Shown here: positions 45,807 through 53,822 of the stretch, in pieces
Layout of the letters: each line of letters opens with the position of its first letter
Position numbering within the stretch: the stretch's first letter is position 1
Source of the DNA: Streptomyces sp. TLI_146
GTDB lineage: Bacteria > Actinomycetota > Actinomycetes > Streptomycetales > Streptomycetaceae
Direction of reading: 5' to 3'
Assembly: GCF_002846415.1 (NCBI RefSeq)
Contig: NZ_PJMX01000001.1
Span: 6,324,001-6,388,000 of the forward strand
Length of the DNA stretch: 64,000 nt
The notes under the pieces: model-generated
Seen by the model: only the letters and a program-made list of their open reading frames with translations
What the model was told of the DNA's origin: nothing
Database searches by the model: none
Translations under genes and position numbers: made by a program

Positions 45807-47319
45807 CCGCGGGCGCCCGCGCTCGGCGCCCCGCCCCGCCGACGAACCACTGCCCACCGGCACCCGGCCGACGTCGCGTGCGGGGGCGCGGGGGGCGGGG
45901 GCGAGAACGAGAGGGGCCGCGGGACGCGCCTCGCAGGCGGATGCCTTCGCGACCGGCCCCGATGCCTTGGCGACTGCCCCTGATGCCTTCGCGACCGCCG
46001 CGGATGCCTTCGTGACTGCCGAGGCGCCCGCGGTCGCTCCTACGGAGCCCGATCTCTCCGTACCCGATCTTTCGGGACCCGATCCGTACGCACCCGATCC
46101 GTACGCACCCGATCCGTACGCATCCGATCCGTACGCATCCGATCCTTACGCACCCCCCGGACCCGCCACGGAGGCGACGGAACCCGCCACGGAGGCGGCG
46201 GCAGCCTCCGAGCGCCCGCCCGGCCGCCGGGCCCAGCAGGGCCGGGCCGACCGGCGCAGGCTCGCCCGCAAGGTGAAGCGGCGCCGCCGCAGGTCCGCGG
46301 TGAAGGAGATACCCCTGCTCGTCGGGGTGGCGGTGCTCATCGCCCTCGTACTGAAGACGTTCCTCGTCCAGGCCTTCGTCATCCCGTCCGGCTCGATGCA
46401 GGAGACGATCACCATCGGGGACCGGGTGCTCGTCGACAAGCTCACGCCCTGGTTCGGCTCCCGGCCGCAGCGCGGCGACGTGGTGGTCTTCAAGGACCCC
46501 GGCGGCTGGCTCAAGGAAGAGAAGAAGACCACCGGCGGCAGCGACCCGGTGGTCGTCAAGCAGGTCAAACAGGGACTCACCTTCATCGGACTGCTGCCCT
46601 CCGACAACGAGCAGGATCTCATCAAGCGGGTCATCGCGGTCGGCGGCGACACCGTGAAGTGCTGCGACGCGGGCGGCAAGGTCACCGTCAACGGCGTGCC
46701 CCTGGACGAGCCCTACGTACACCCCGGCAACCCGCCCTCGGAGATCAGGTTCGAGGTCAAGGTGCCCGAGGGACGGCTCTTCATGATGGGCGACCACCGC
46801 TCGAATTCGGCCGATTCCCGCTTCCACCTCGACGAGGCGTACCACGGGACCGTCTCCGAGGACGGCGTCATCGGGCGGGCCGTCGTCATCGGCTGGCCCT
46901 TCGACCGCTGGAAGTGGCTGGAGGAGCCCGGGACATTCGGCTCGGTGCCGGACGCGCCCGGCAGGTCGGACACCGCGCTCGGTGCGTCGCATAGGGTGTC
47001 CTCCCGGGATCCGGCAGCGGATCCCGACAGATCACGCGAAGTAGCAGTAAATAAATCGATATCGGATGACCCGAAATCGAACGAGACGATCCGGCTCCCG
47101 AGCCCTGCGGAACTCCCGCTCGTTATGGGAGTGGTGGGCCTGCGCCTGGCACGGCGCGGGCGGTGGCACGGACTGAGGAGTGGATGTGGGGGATTTGGCG
47201 GTCGGCGCACGATCCGGACACGACGAGCCCGAGGAGCGGCCGGACGGGCCCGCCGACCCGCCCGCACAGGCTCAGGCCGACAGCGGCGGTGGCGGCACCG
47301 CCGACGGCTCGGGGGGTGA
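45799..47319 (+). CDS. lepB: Type I signal peptidase with repetitive N-terminus (SipX position)
   Basis: A 506-aa paralogue. The first 150 residues are an unusual cytoplasmic extension with DAFATA-like words and five tandem DPYAP/DPYAS pentapeptides (nt 46081-46155). TM1 lies about 172-190, nucleophile Ser199 (IPSGSMQET), Lys276 (LIKRVIAVGGD), and MMGDHRSN. A second hydrophobic stretch near 430 (AELPLVMGVVGL) is a possible C-terminal anchor. The frame continues 134 nt into the next gene, an unusually long same-strand overlap. Confidence 0.88.
   Translation: MGNRGRPRSAPRPADEPLPTGTRPTSRAGARGAGARTRGAAGRASQADAFATGPDALATAPDAFATAADAFVTAEAPAVAPTEPDLSVPDLSGPDPYAPDPYAPDPYASDPYASDPYAPPGPATEATEPATEAAAASERPPGRRAQQGRADRRRLARKVKRRRRRSAVKEIPLLVGVAVLIALVLKTFLVQAFVIPSGSMQETITIGDRVLVDKLTPWFGSRPQRGDVVVFKDPGGWLKEEKKTTGGSDPVVVKQVKQGLTFIGLLPSDNEQDLIKRVIAVGGDTVKCCDAGGKVTVNGVPLDEPYVHPGNPPSEIRFEVKVPEGRLFMMGDHRSNSADSRFHLDEAYHGTVSEDGVIGRAVVIGWPFDRWKWLEEPGTFGSVPDAPGRSDTALGASHRVSSRDPAADPDRSREVAVNKSISDDPKSNETIRLPSPAELPLVMGVVGLRLARRGRWHGLRSGCGGFGGRRTIRTRRARGAAGRARRPARTGSGRQRRWRHRRRLGG
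46081..46155 (+). repeat. Five 15-bp tandem repeats in the SipX-type gene
   Basis: GATCCGTACGCACCC repeated five times with single-base changes, encoding DPYAP/DPYAS units. In-frame 15-bp units permit length variation without frameshift. Confidence 0.9.
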
Positions 47320-48145
47320 CGGTGAGCCGGGCGGCTCGGGCAGCGGCCCCAGGAAGCAGCGCTCCTTCTGGAAGGAGCTGCCGCTGCTCATCGGTATCGC
47401 GCTGATCCTGGCGCTGCTGATCAAGACGTTCCTGGTGCAGGCGTTCTCGATCCCCTCGGACTCGATGCAGGACACCCTCCAGCGCGGTGACCGCGTCCTG
47501 GTGGACAAGCTGACGCCGTGGTTCGGCTCCACGCCCGAGCGCGGCGAGGTCGTCGTCTTCCACGACCCGGGCGGCTGGCTGGAGGACCAGAAGCCGGCCG
47601 AGCCCAACGCGGTGCAGAAGTTCCTCAGCTTCATCGGCCTGATGCCGTCCGCCGAGGAGAAGGACCTGATCAAGCGGGTCATCGCGACCGGCGGCGACAC
47701 AGTGGAGTGCAAGAAGGGCGGCCCGGTCAAGGTCAACGGCCACGCCCTGAACGAGCCGTACATCTACCCCGGCGACAGCGCCTGCGACGACATGCCGTTC
47801 GGCCCGATCAAGGTCCCCAAGGGCCGGATCTGGGTGATGGGCGACCACCGCCAGAACTCGCTGGACTCCCGCTACCACCAGGAGCTGCCGGGCGGCGGCA
47901 CCGTCTCCAACGACGAGGTCGTGGGCCGCGCGTTCACCATCGCCTGGCCGCTCAACCGCATCGACTGGCTCGGCATCCCGGGCACCTTCGACCAGAAGGG
48001 CATCAACGGCATGGCCGCGGCCGGCACGGCGGCCCCGGTGGCCGCGGGGCTCGCGGGCGCGGTGCCGGTCGTGCTGTGGCGGCGGCGCAGGCTCACCCGG
48101 CAGAGTGACGCGATCGAGGGCGCCGACCTCACCCGGGAGGGCTGA
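47186..48145 (+). CDS. lepB: Type I signal peptidase (SipY position)
   Basis: A 319-aa paralogue with a Gly/Pro/Ala-rich N-terminus, TM1 about 70-86, Ser93 (IPSDSMQDT), Lys163 (LIKRVIATGGD), WVMGDHRQNS, and a C-terminal TM (about 275-300) followed by RRRR. It is thus a two-TM type with both ends inside. GTG 47186 has GAGGAG 5 nt upstream; GTG 47180 is the alternative. In S. lividans the SipY orthologue is the major enzyme (literature knowledge). Confidence 0.92.
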   Translation: MGDLAVGARSGHDEPEERPDGPADPPAQAQADSGGGGTADGSGGDGEPGGSGSGPRKQRSFWKELPLLIGIALILALLIKTFLVQAFSIPSDSMQDTLQRGDRVLVDKLTPWFGSTPERGEVVVFHDPGGWLEDQKPAEPNAVQKFLSFIGLMPSAEEKDLIKRVIATGGDTVECKKGGPVKVNGHALNEPYIYPGDSACDDMPFGPIKVPKGRIWVMGDHRQNSLDSRYHQELPGGGTVSNDEVVGRAFTIAWPLNRIDWLGIPGTFDQKGINGMAAAGTAAPVAAGLAGAVPVVLWRRRRLTRQSDAIEGADLTREG

Positions 48146-48237
48146 CCGCGCGGGATACCGCCGGGTAGGGTGCCGTCCCAGATCGTCGATCTCCGGGACC
48201 CGCGCAGAACGCGGGTGACCGGGGGAGGAGCACTGGG

Positions 48238-48984
48238 ATGAGCGGAACAGGACGTACGGACGACGGCCGCGGCCGCGGTCTCGGCAATCTGCTGTCGGGG
48301 CTGGCCGTGGCCGTCGGCTGTGTGCTCTTCCTCGGCGGGTTCGCCTGGGGCGCCGTCGAGTACAAGCCGTACACGGTCCCGACCCAGTCCATGGAGCCGA
48401 CGGTCAAGGCGGGCGACCGGGTCCTCGCCCAGCGCATCGACGGCGCCGACGTCAAGCGCGGCGACGTGGTGATCTTCGAGGACAAGGTCTGGGGCAACGT
48501 CCCCATGGTCAAGCGCGTGGTCGGCATAGGCGGCGACACCGTCAAGTGCTGCGACCAGGGCGGCAAGCTGACCGTCAACGGCCAGGCGATCGACGAACCG
48601 TATCTGCACAACACGGCCCCCTCCACGACCAAGTTCAGCGCCACCGTCCCGAAGGACCAGCTCTTCCTCCTCGGCGACGAGCGCGACGTCTCGCTGGACT
48701 CCCGGGTACACCTGGAGGACGCGGCGAACGGCTCGGTGCCGCGCTCGGCCGTCAGCGCGCGCGTGGACGCGGTGGCGTGGCCGCTGGACGGCATGCTGAA
48801 GCGCCCGACGGGCTTCAAGGCACTTCCGGGCGGTATCTCGCAGCCGGGGCCGCTGACGCTGATGGTGGGCGCGGTGGTCGCCGGAGCCGTGCTGATCGTG
48901 CTGGGCGCGGCGTACGGACCGCTGGCGCGGCGCCTGGGGCGGCGGCGCGGGGCGGGACGGGAGGTGCCGGTTGGGGGGCAGTGA
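48238..48984 (+). CDS. lepB: Type I signal peptidase (SipZ position)
   Basis: A 248-aa paralogue with TM1 about 18-40, Ser51 (VPTQSMEPT), Lys92 (VKRVVGIGGD), a GDERDVSLDS box in place of the usual GDHR, and a C-terminal TM (about 205-228) ending in basic residues. It is the most diverged of the four. Its 3' end overlaps the Nudix gene by 14 bp. Confidence 0.92.
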   Translation: MSGTGRTDDGRGRGLGNLLSGLAVAVGCVLFLGGFAWGAVEYKPYTVPTQSMEPTVKAGDRVLAQRIDGADVKRGDVVIFEDKVWGNVPMVKRVVGIGGDTVKCCDQGGKLTVNGQAIDEPYLHNTAPSTTKFSATVPKDQLFLLGDERDVSLDSRVHLEDAANGSVPRSAVSARVDAVAWPLDGMLKRPTGFKALPGGISQPGPLTLMVGAVVAGAVLIVLGAAYGPLARRLGRRRGAGREVPVGGQ

Positions 48985-49573
48985 GGCGGGTGGGGCCGGG
49001 GGCGGGGCCGAGCCCGGGGCCGGCGAGGCTGGCGGGATCGGTGAGACCGACGGGTCGAGCGGGGCCGGTGGGCCGCTGGGCAGCGAGGCGTCCGGATTTC
49101 GCAAGGTCGCCCGGGTCGTACTGCTCGATCCGCAGGACCGCATTCTGCTGATGCACGGCTACGAACCGGACAATCCCGACGACACCTGGTGGTTCACCCC
49201 CGGCGGAGGCGTGGAGGGCGACGAGACCCGGGCCGAGGCGGCCCTGCGCGAGCTGGCCGAGGAGACCGGGATCACGGACGTGCAGCTGGGGCCCGTGCTG
49301 TGGCGCCGGATGTGCTCGTTCCCCTTCGACGGCCGCCGCTGGGATCAGGACGAGTGGTACTTCCTGGCCCGAACCACCCAGACCGAGGCCGCGCCGACCG
49401 GCCTCACCGAGCTGGAACGACGCAGTACCACGGGGCTGAGGTGGTGGACCTCCGCCGAACTGTCGGCGGCCCGTGAGACGGTGTACCCGACCAGACTCGC
49501 CGAGCTGCTGCGCACGCTGCTCGACGAGGGTCCTCCGCGTGCGCCGGTGGTCCTGGCTCCGGAAATCGTCTAG
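48971..49573 (+). CDS. Nudix hydrolase
   Basis: A 200-aa protein with a Gly/Ala-rich 40-residue N-terminus and a complete Nudix box beginning GGGVEGDETRAEAA and ending RELAEETGI (about residues 76-98). It hydrolyses a nucleoside diphosphate linked to another moiety; the substrate is unknown. The only start candidate in the early region is TTG 48971, overlapping the signal peptidase gene, so the true start could be further in. Confidence 0.88.
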   Translation: MGGSEAGGAGGGAEPGAGEAGGIGETDGSSGAGGPLGSEASGFRKVARVVLLDPQDRILLMHGYEPDNPDDTWWFTPGGGVEGDETRAEAALRELAEETGITDVQLGPVLWRRMCSFPFDGRRWDQDEWYFLARTTQTEAAPTGLTELERRSTTGLRWWTSAELSAARETVYPTRLAELLRTLLDEGPPRAPVVLAPEIV

Positions 49574-49628
49574 AGGCCCGGGGGGCTGACGCACAATAGG
49601 GGGACGCACGGCTGAAGGGGAACATGCC

Positions 49629-49937
49629 ATGAGCGCCGAGGACCTCGAAAAGTACGAGACCGAGATGGAGCTGAAGCTCTACCGGGAGTACCGCGACGTC
49701 GTCGGTCTGTTCAAATACGTGATCGAGACCGAGCGGCGTTTCTACCTCACCAACGACTACGAGATGCAGGTGCACTCGGTCCAGGGTGAGGTGTTCTTCG
49801 AGGTGTCGATGGCGGACGCCTGGGTCTGGGACATGTACAGGCCGGCCCGCTTCGTGAAGCAGGTCCGCGTTCTCACGTTCAAGGACGTGAATATCGAGGA
49901 GCTCAACAAGAGCGATCTGGAGCTCCCGGGGGGCTGA
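49629..49937 (+). CDS. DUF2469 family protein
   Basis: A 102-aa highly conserved actinobacterial protein (MSAEDLEKYETEMELKLYREY, ERRFYLTNDYEMQVH). Acidic, with no membrane segment and unknown function. It is consistently found near yraN and the signal peptidases. ATG 49629 has AAGGGGA upstream. Confidence 0.9.
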   Translation: MSAEDLEKYETEMELKLYREYRDVVGLFKYVIETERRFYLTNDYEMQVHSVQGEVFFEVSMADAWVWDMYRPARFVKQVRVLTFKDVNIEELNKSDLELPGG

Positions 49938-50154
49938 TCCGCCGCGTTCGCGGTGTCGGCAGGGGGCAATCGCGGCCACCGATTTCGCCGCGCCCACGAC
50001 GTACGTCCTCTGTGCGTACGTCAGTCGTGCGTACCCCCACCGTGCTCACATCCACCGTGTGGGTGACCGAGTTATCCACAACAGCCCGGCTGTCCACCAA
50101 GATCCACTCGCTGGCGGCGATTGCGTGACAGTCGGTGCCGGAGGTGGTGCCGAA

Positions 50155-50517
50155 ATGAACGCACGAGGAGCACTCGGGCAGTACGGCGAAGACGTGGCGG
50201 CCAGACTGCTGGCCGACGCCGGAATGACAGTGGTCGCCCGCAACTGGCGCGGCGGCAGGACCGGAGAGATCGACATCGTCGCCCACGACGGCGACGTACT
50301 GGTGATCTGCGAGGTCAAGACCCGCAGAGCGGGCCCGTTCGAACACCCCATGGCGGCCGTCACCCCCGCCAAGGCCGAGCGGCTCAGACACCTCGCCGAG
50401 CGCTGGCTCGCCGACCACGGAGGACCGCCGGGCGGCGGCGTCCGCATCGACGTCGTCGGCGTCGTCCTGCCCCAGCGCGGCGCACCCCGCGCCGAGCACG
50501 TGCGGGGGGTGGCGTAA
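50155..50517 (+). CDS. yraN: UPF0102 family YraN endonuclease-fold protein
   Basis: A 120-aa protein with the restriction-endonuclease-like motif GEIDIVAHDGDVLVICEVKTR, with the catalytic-type E-x-K residues present. Its role is unknown; it is often linked with yifB-dprA. ATG 50155 with GGAGGTGG 7 nt upstream. The yifB start follows the stop directly. Confidence 0.93.
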   Translation: MNARGALGQYGEDVAARLLADAGMTVVARNWRGGRTGEIDIVAHDGDVLVICEVKTRRAGPFEHPMAAVTPAKAERLRHLAERWLADHGGPPGGGVRIDVVGVVLPQRGAPRAEHVRGVA

Positions 50518-51456
50518 ATGGGATTCGCCCGCACCTGCTCCGTGGCACTCGTCGGCGTCGAAGGCGTCGTCGTGGAAGTCCAGGCCGACCTCGAACCGGG
50601 CGTCGCCGCCTTCACCCTCGTCGGCCTGCCCGACAAGAGCGGCAGCGGCTTCGACCTCGCCGTTGCCTGCGCGGTCCTCGGCGCAGCCGAACGCATCGAC
50701 CCCAGAGAACTCGCCGACCTCGTGATGATCGGCGAACTCGGACTCGACGGCCGGGTGCGCCCCGTGCGCGGCATCCTGCCCGCCGTCCTCGCCGCCGCCG
50801 AAGCCGGATACGAACAGGTCGTCGTCCCCGAACAGACCGCCGCCGAAGCGTCCCTGGTCCCCGGCATCTCCGTCCTCGGCGTACGGAGCCTGCGCCAGCT
50901 CATCGCCGTCCTCACCGACGAACCCGTACCCGAAGAAGAACCCGACCAAGAAGGCAGGCCCGACGCCATGCTCGCCGGACTGGTCGTCCCCGGCGCCGGC
51001 GTCGGCACCGGCCTCTCCATCGACGCCGACACCAGCCCGCACGACCTCGCCGACGTCGCCGGACAGCACACCGCCCGCACCGCCCTGGAAGTCGCCGCGG
51101 CCGGCGGCCACCACCTCATGCTGTACGGACCGCCCGGCGCCGGCAAAACCATGCTGGCCGAACGGCTCCCCGGCATCCTGCCGCCCCTCACCCGCCAGGA
51201 ATCCCTCGAAGTCACCGCGATCCACTCGGTCGCAGGAATCCTGCCCCCGGGCAAACCCCTCGTCCACAAAGCCCCCTACTGCGCACCCCACCACTCGGCG
51301 ACCATGCAGTCCCTCGTCGGCGGAGGCAACGGCCTGCCACGGCCGGGAGCCGTCTCACTCGCCCACAGAGGCGTCCTCTTCCTGGACGATGCGACTGACG
51401 GGCTATGCACCCTTCAGGCCAGACGCATCACCAGGGGGCGTCAGGTGGGTGTGTAA
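50518..51456 (+). pseudogene. yifB: yifB/comM Mg-chelatase-like AAA+ protein, truncated by insertion
   Basis: The first 290 codons are a normal YifB (ComM-like) AAA+ protein: N-terminal domain with AFTLVGLPDK, Walker A GPPGAGKT near residue 204, MQSLVGGG, and GVLFLDD at 285-291. Full-length homologues are about 510-540 aa and continue with LFLDEAPEF. Here the match ends at about nt 51389, inside Walker B; 22 unrelated codons follow to a stop at 51454-51456. The second half of the ATPase and the C-terminal domain are missing from the window. ComM in other bacteria promotes branch migration during natural transformation and is a known island target (AbaR in Acinetobacter). Confidence 0.9.
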
Positions 51457-51710
51457 GCCAGCGTACGTCCGCTCCCGACGTGGGAGTCAGACCTGCCAGC
51501 GCCAAAGCCCGCTAAGAGGCACGTAGGCCTTCGCCCAGGAACGTGAAGGAGGCCCGGCCAGGTCGGAACTCTCGGCTACCCGGTCAGTCACCAGGCCCTC
51601 GGACGGCATGAAGACGAACCCCCGCACGAACTGGGTCGTGACCGCTCGACGGTGAAGCTGAAGATTTCGGTTCTATTCGATACAAGCCGGGCTTTTGCAC
51701 CTAATGGTTG
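51390..51710 (+). ncRNA. Possible 5' fragment of a group II intron
   Basis: The sequence after the break begins ATGCGACTGACGGGC, one base away from the GUGCGAC start of bacterial group II introns. It contains intron-like domain I words (CAGGAACGTGAAGGAGG, GAACTGGGTCGTGACC, then GATTTCGG before the next gene) in the expected order. It is non-coding and rich in short complementary words. No reverse transcriptase and no domain V-type hairpin were found, so if it is an intron it is truncated. Recognised by pattern memory only. Confidence 0.35.
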
Positions 51711-51798
51711 ACTTAGCGTGGCAGTGCTGTGTCATTCGTCAAAGCCCTCAGCTGGAGCAGGCGGCTGGACGAGCACTGTGCGGTCTGCGAGGTACCAG

Positions 51799-52626
51799 GT
51801 GTGGAGACCACCAACCGATGATCTATACGCCGTGCTGCGGGTGCCGAAAGATGCGGACAAGGCTGCTCTCCGCAAGGCCTTCCGTATCCGCATGCGGCAG
51901 ATCCACCCAGACCATCGTCCGCCCGAGGACGCCCGGACGGCCAACCAGGAGATGATCCTGCTCAACCTGGCGTACGAGACGTTGGCGGACCCCAGCAAGC
52001 GGGCTGCCCACGACCTCGACCGCCGAGCAGCCGGCACTGCCAAGCGCGAGGAGCGGCGCGAGCCACCTCCACCCCGGCCACCACGGGTCGTCGTGGTCAA
52101 GCCTCAGGTGGTGGACTTCGGGTCGGTTGCCGCTGGTGAGGTACCGCCCGACCGGGTCGTCACCGTCAGCCTCAGCGACGGCTCGACCATTCGCTACGCG
52201 TGGGTGCTGGAGCCCAGTGGGGACTTCTGGGAGATAGTCGAGCAGCAGCCGTTCCGCGACGTCCCCGCGGTGAGGCTGCGACTCCGAGCCCGGCCGCTGT
52301 CAGCGCACGACGTGCTGGGCCCCCGCGAAGACCGACTCCGGCTGGTGGTCGACGACCTCATCGTGCTGGTGCCGGTCTGCATCACCGTGGTGGAACCGGC
52401 TCCACCACCGCCACCTCCACCGAGACCTCGGCCGCCGCGACGCCCGGCCCCTCCGCCGCCACGACGGACGCCACCGCCGAAGCCGCTCGCGCCTCGACTG
52501 ACGCTTGAGAACTGGCGCAACTTCCGGCTGACGTGCCTGGGCTTGTTCCTGCTCCTCAGCCTTCTGTTGCTGTTGGGCGCCATCTTGTTCAGCGGCCTCT
52601 ACGCCCTGCTGCACGCGGCCCCCTGA
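51799..52626 (+). CDS. Membrane-tailed J-domain protein
   Basis: A 275-aa protein. Residues about 7-65 form a J domain (DDLYAVLRVPKDADKAALRKAF) with the HPD triad at 36-38, which in the family stimulates DnaK-type ATPases. A basic proline-rich stretch and an Ig-like/beta region with DFGSVAAGEVPPDRVV follow, then a long PPPPP/RPRPP linker and a C-terminal hydrophobic segment (about 245-270) near the end, i.e. a tail anchor. GTG 51799 has GAGG upstream; the frame is open from 51718. A decayed copy of its second half lies at 63785-64000. Confidence 0.78.
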   Translation: MWRPPTDDLYAVLRVPKDADKAALRKAFRIRMRQIHPDHRPPEDARTANQEMILLNLAYETLADPSKRAAHDLDRRAAGTAKREERREPPPPRPPRVVVVKPQVVDFGSVAAGEVPPDRVVTVSLSDGSTIRYAWVLEPSGDFWEIVEQQPFRDVPAVRLRLRARPLSAHDVLGPREDRLRLVVDDLIVLVPVCITVVEPAPPPPPPPRPRPPRRPAPPPPRRTPPPKPLAPRLTLENWRNFRLTCLGLFLLLSLLLLLGAILFSGLYALLHAAP

Positions 52627-53050
52627 GGCGTTGCCACTAAACCCCGACGACGGCCCAATTCCACCGCCAGGCGGTTACCTGTTCTGCGTACTGGAAGGCC
52701 GCCTCGGCCCTCGGCGAACGCCTCCGCCGCACGGCGTTCATGCCAACGAGAGTGGCGACTGTTACTTCTTTCCCAGCCCTTTTCTGGCGCTGGCAGATTA
52801 GAGCCCGGATTTTCTGCTCAGCGCAGCAGCCTATTTCGTCAGAGCCGATCCATGCTATTGCATTTTGCAACCATTTATGTTATATTCGCTAAAGTCCTTT
52901 GAAGCTTTAGCGCTCATTTCTGCTGCGTGTTGAGATCGGCCTCCTGCACCCAAGCCACTTGGTGCTAGGAGGCCGATCTCAACAGCTATTGAGGCCATAG
53001 CGATGCAACAGGCATCAGCATGGATAAGCAGCGGCAGAGAAGAGCTCACC
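52627..53050. other. AT-richer intergenic region with two inverted repeats
   Basis: A 424-bp gap with no supported gene. Composition drops in G+C at 52790-52920. It holds CGCTAAAG/CTTTAGCG (about 52886-52912, 10-nt loop) and a 55-nt hairpin at 52929-52983. It could be a promoter region, an attenuator or a replication/transfer origin; nothing decides between them. Confidence 0.55.
52929..52983. promoter_or_regulatory. Long hairpin, 17-bp perfect stem
   Basis: GTTGAGATCGGCCTCCT (52929-52945) and AGGAGGCCGATCTCAAC (52967-52983) pair perfectly. The 21-nt interior can add GCACC/GGTGC and CAAG/CTTG pairs. No U-run follows on either strand. Confidence 0.7.
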
Positions 53051-53701
53051 ATGAGTCGCAAGAGGCCCGTGTTCACCGTTCCCGAGGTCCGGTTCACTGC
53101 TCCCGAGGTCCAGCTACGCCAGTTCCACCTCTGGAACCACCGGGAGGGACTGGGCTTCTCCAAAGCCCAGATTGCCACCGTCGAACCGGCCATCCCGCCG
53201 GCTCCGGCCAGCCCGTTGGTCGTGCGGGTACTGTGCTGGACCCTGGATAACCTCTCATCCAGCCTTGACGCCAAGCTGAAGCTAATCTGCGAGGTGTACG
53301 GGGACGATAGGACCGACATCTCGGACAGCTTCAAAACCGGCCCCGACCACCTGTGGCAGGTCGATGGCGCTCCAGCGTTCCAGCCCCATCGCCTGTGGTG
53401 GGAGATCATCGACCTTGGTTCGGTCCGAGACACCGCCCCGGACCAGGTGGACCCCGAAATCGCAGCCGGCCTCCAGGTCTTCGACCTCGCCAGCCAGTGC
53501 CCGGACTACCTGAAGCGCCACAACGGCCGGGACATCCCTTATCTGGATGTTCCCGGTCTGTATCTCAAGGGCCTGGACAAGTCGAGACTGTACGTTCCGT
53601 ACTTCGAGGGCTCTTCGGACCGCAGCGTCTACGTGAACACCGGCTGGGCCGACGACGCCTACTCAGACACTGCCCAGGCGGTGGTGGTGAGGGAGGGCTA
53701 G
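53051..53701 (+). CDS. Hypothetical protein, island gene
   Basis: A 216-aa soluble protein that I do not recognise. The N-terminus is Pro/Val-rich (FTVPEVRFTAPEVQLRQFHLW), the centre has a Trp-rich part (HLWQVDGAPAFQPHRLWWEI), and no signal peptide or TM is visible. ATG 53051 is chosen; ATG 53003 would add 16 residues. The upstream long hairpin (52929-52983) would lie in its leader. A strong terminator follows, so it is probably monocistronic. Confidence 0.65.
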   Translation: MSRKRPVFTVPEVRFTAPEVQLRQFHLWNHREGLGFSKAQIATVEPAIPPAPASPLVVRVLCWTLDNLSSSLDAKLKLICEVYGDDRTDISDSFKTGPDHLWQVDGAPAFQPHRLWWEIIDLGSVRDTAPDQVDPEIAAGLQVFDLASQCPDYLKRHNGRDIPYLDVPGLYLKGLDKSRLYVPYFEGSSDRSVYVNTGWADDAYSDTAQAVVVREG

Positions 53702-53729
53702 CGCTTGATCCTTGGAGCCTTGGTTTCAT

Positions 53730-53764
53730 GACCCCGGAAGACACTTGTCTTTCGGGGTCTTTTT
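53730..53764 (+). terminator. Rho-independent terminator
   Basis: GACCCCGGAAGAC and GTCTTTCGGGGTC form a 13-bp stem with one G-T pair and a short loop (ACTT), followed by TTTTT. It lies about 30 nt after the 53051 gene. Confidence 0.88.
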
Positions 53765-53797
53765 CTAGCCGGAGCTGCCCGGCCATCCTCCATGAAA

Positions 53798-53818
53798 GGT
53801 CGCGACACAGTCGCGGCC
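53798..53818 (-). terminator. Terminator of the reverse-strand orphan gene
   Basis: On the minus strand GGCCGCGAC-TGT-GTCGCGACC followed by TTTC, directly after the stop codon of the 427-aa gene. The stem has one G-T pair. Confidence 0.7.
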
Positions 53819-53822
53819 CTTT

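Noticed and set aside
46081..46155. 15-bp tandem repeats as a CRISPR or mobile repeat
   Set aside because: They have no spacers and are in frame inside a coding gene.
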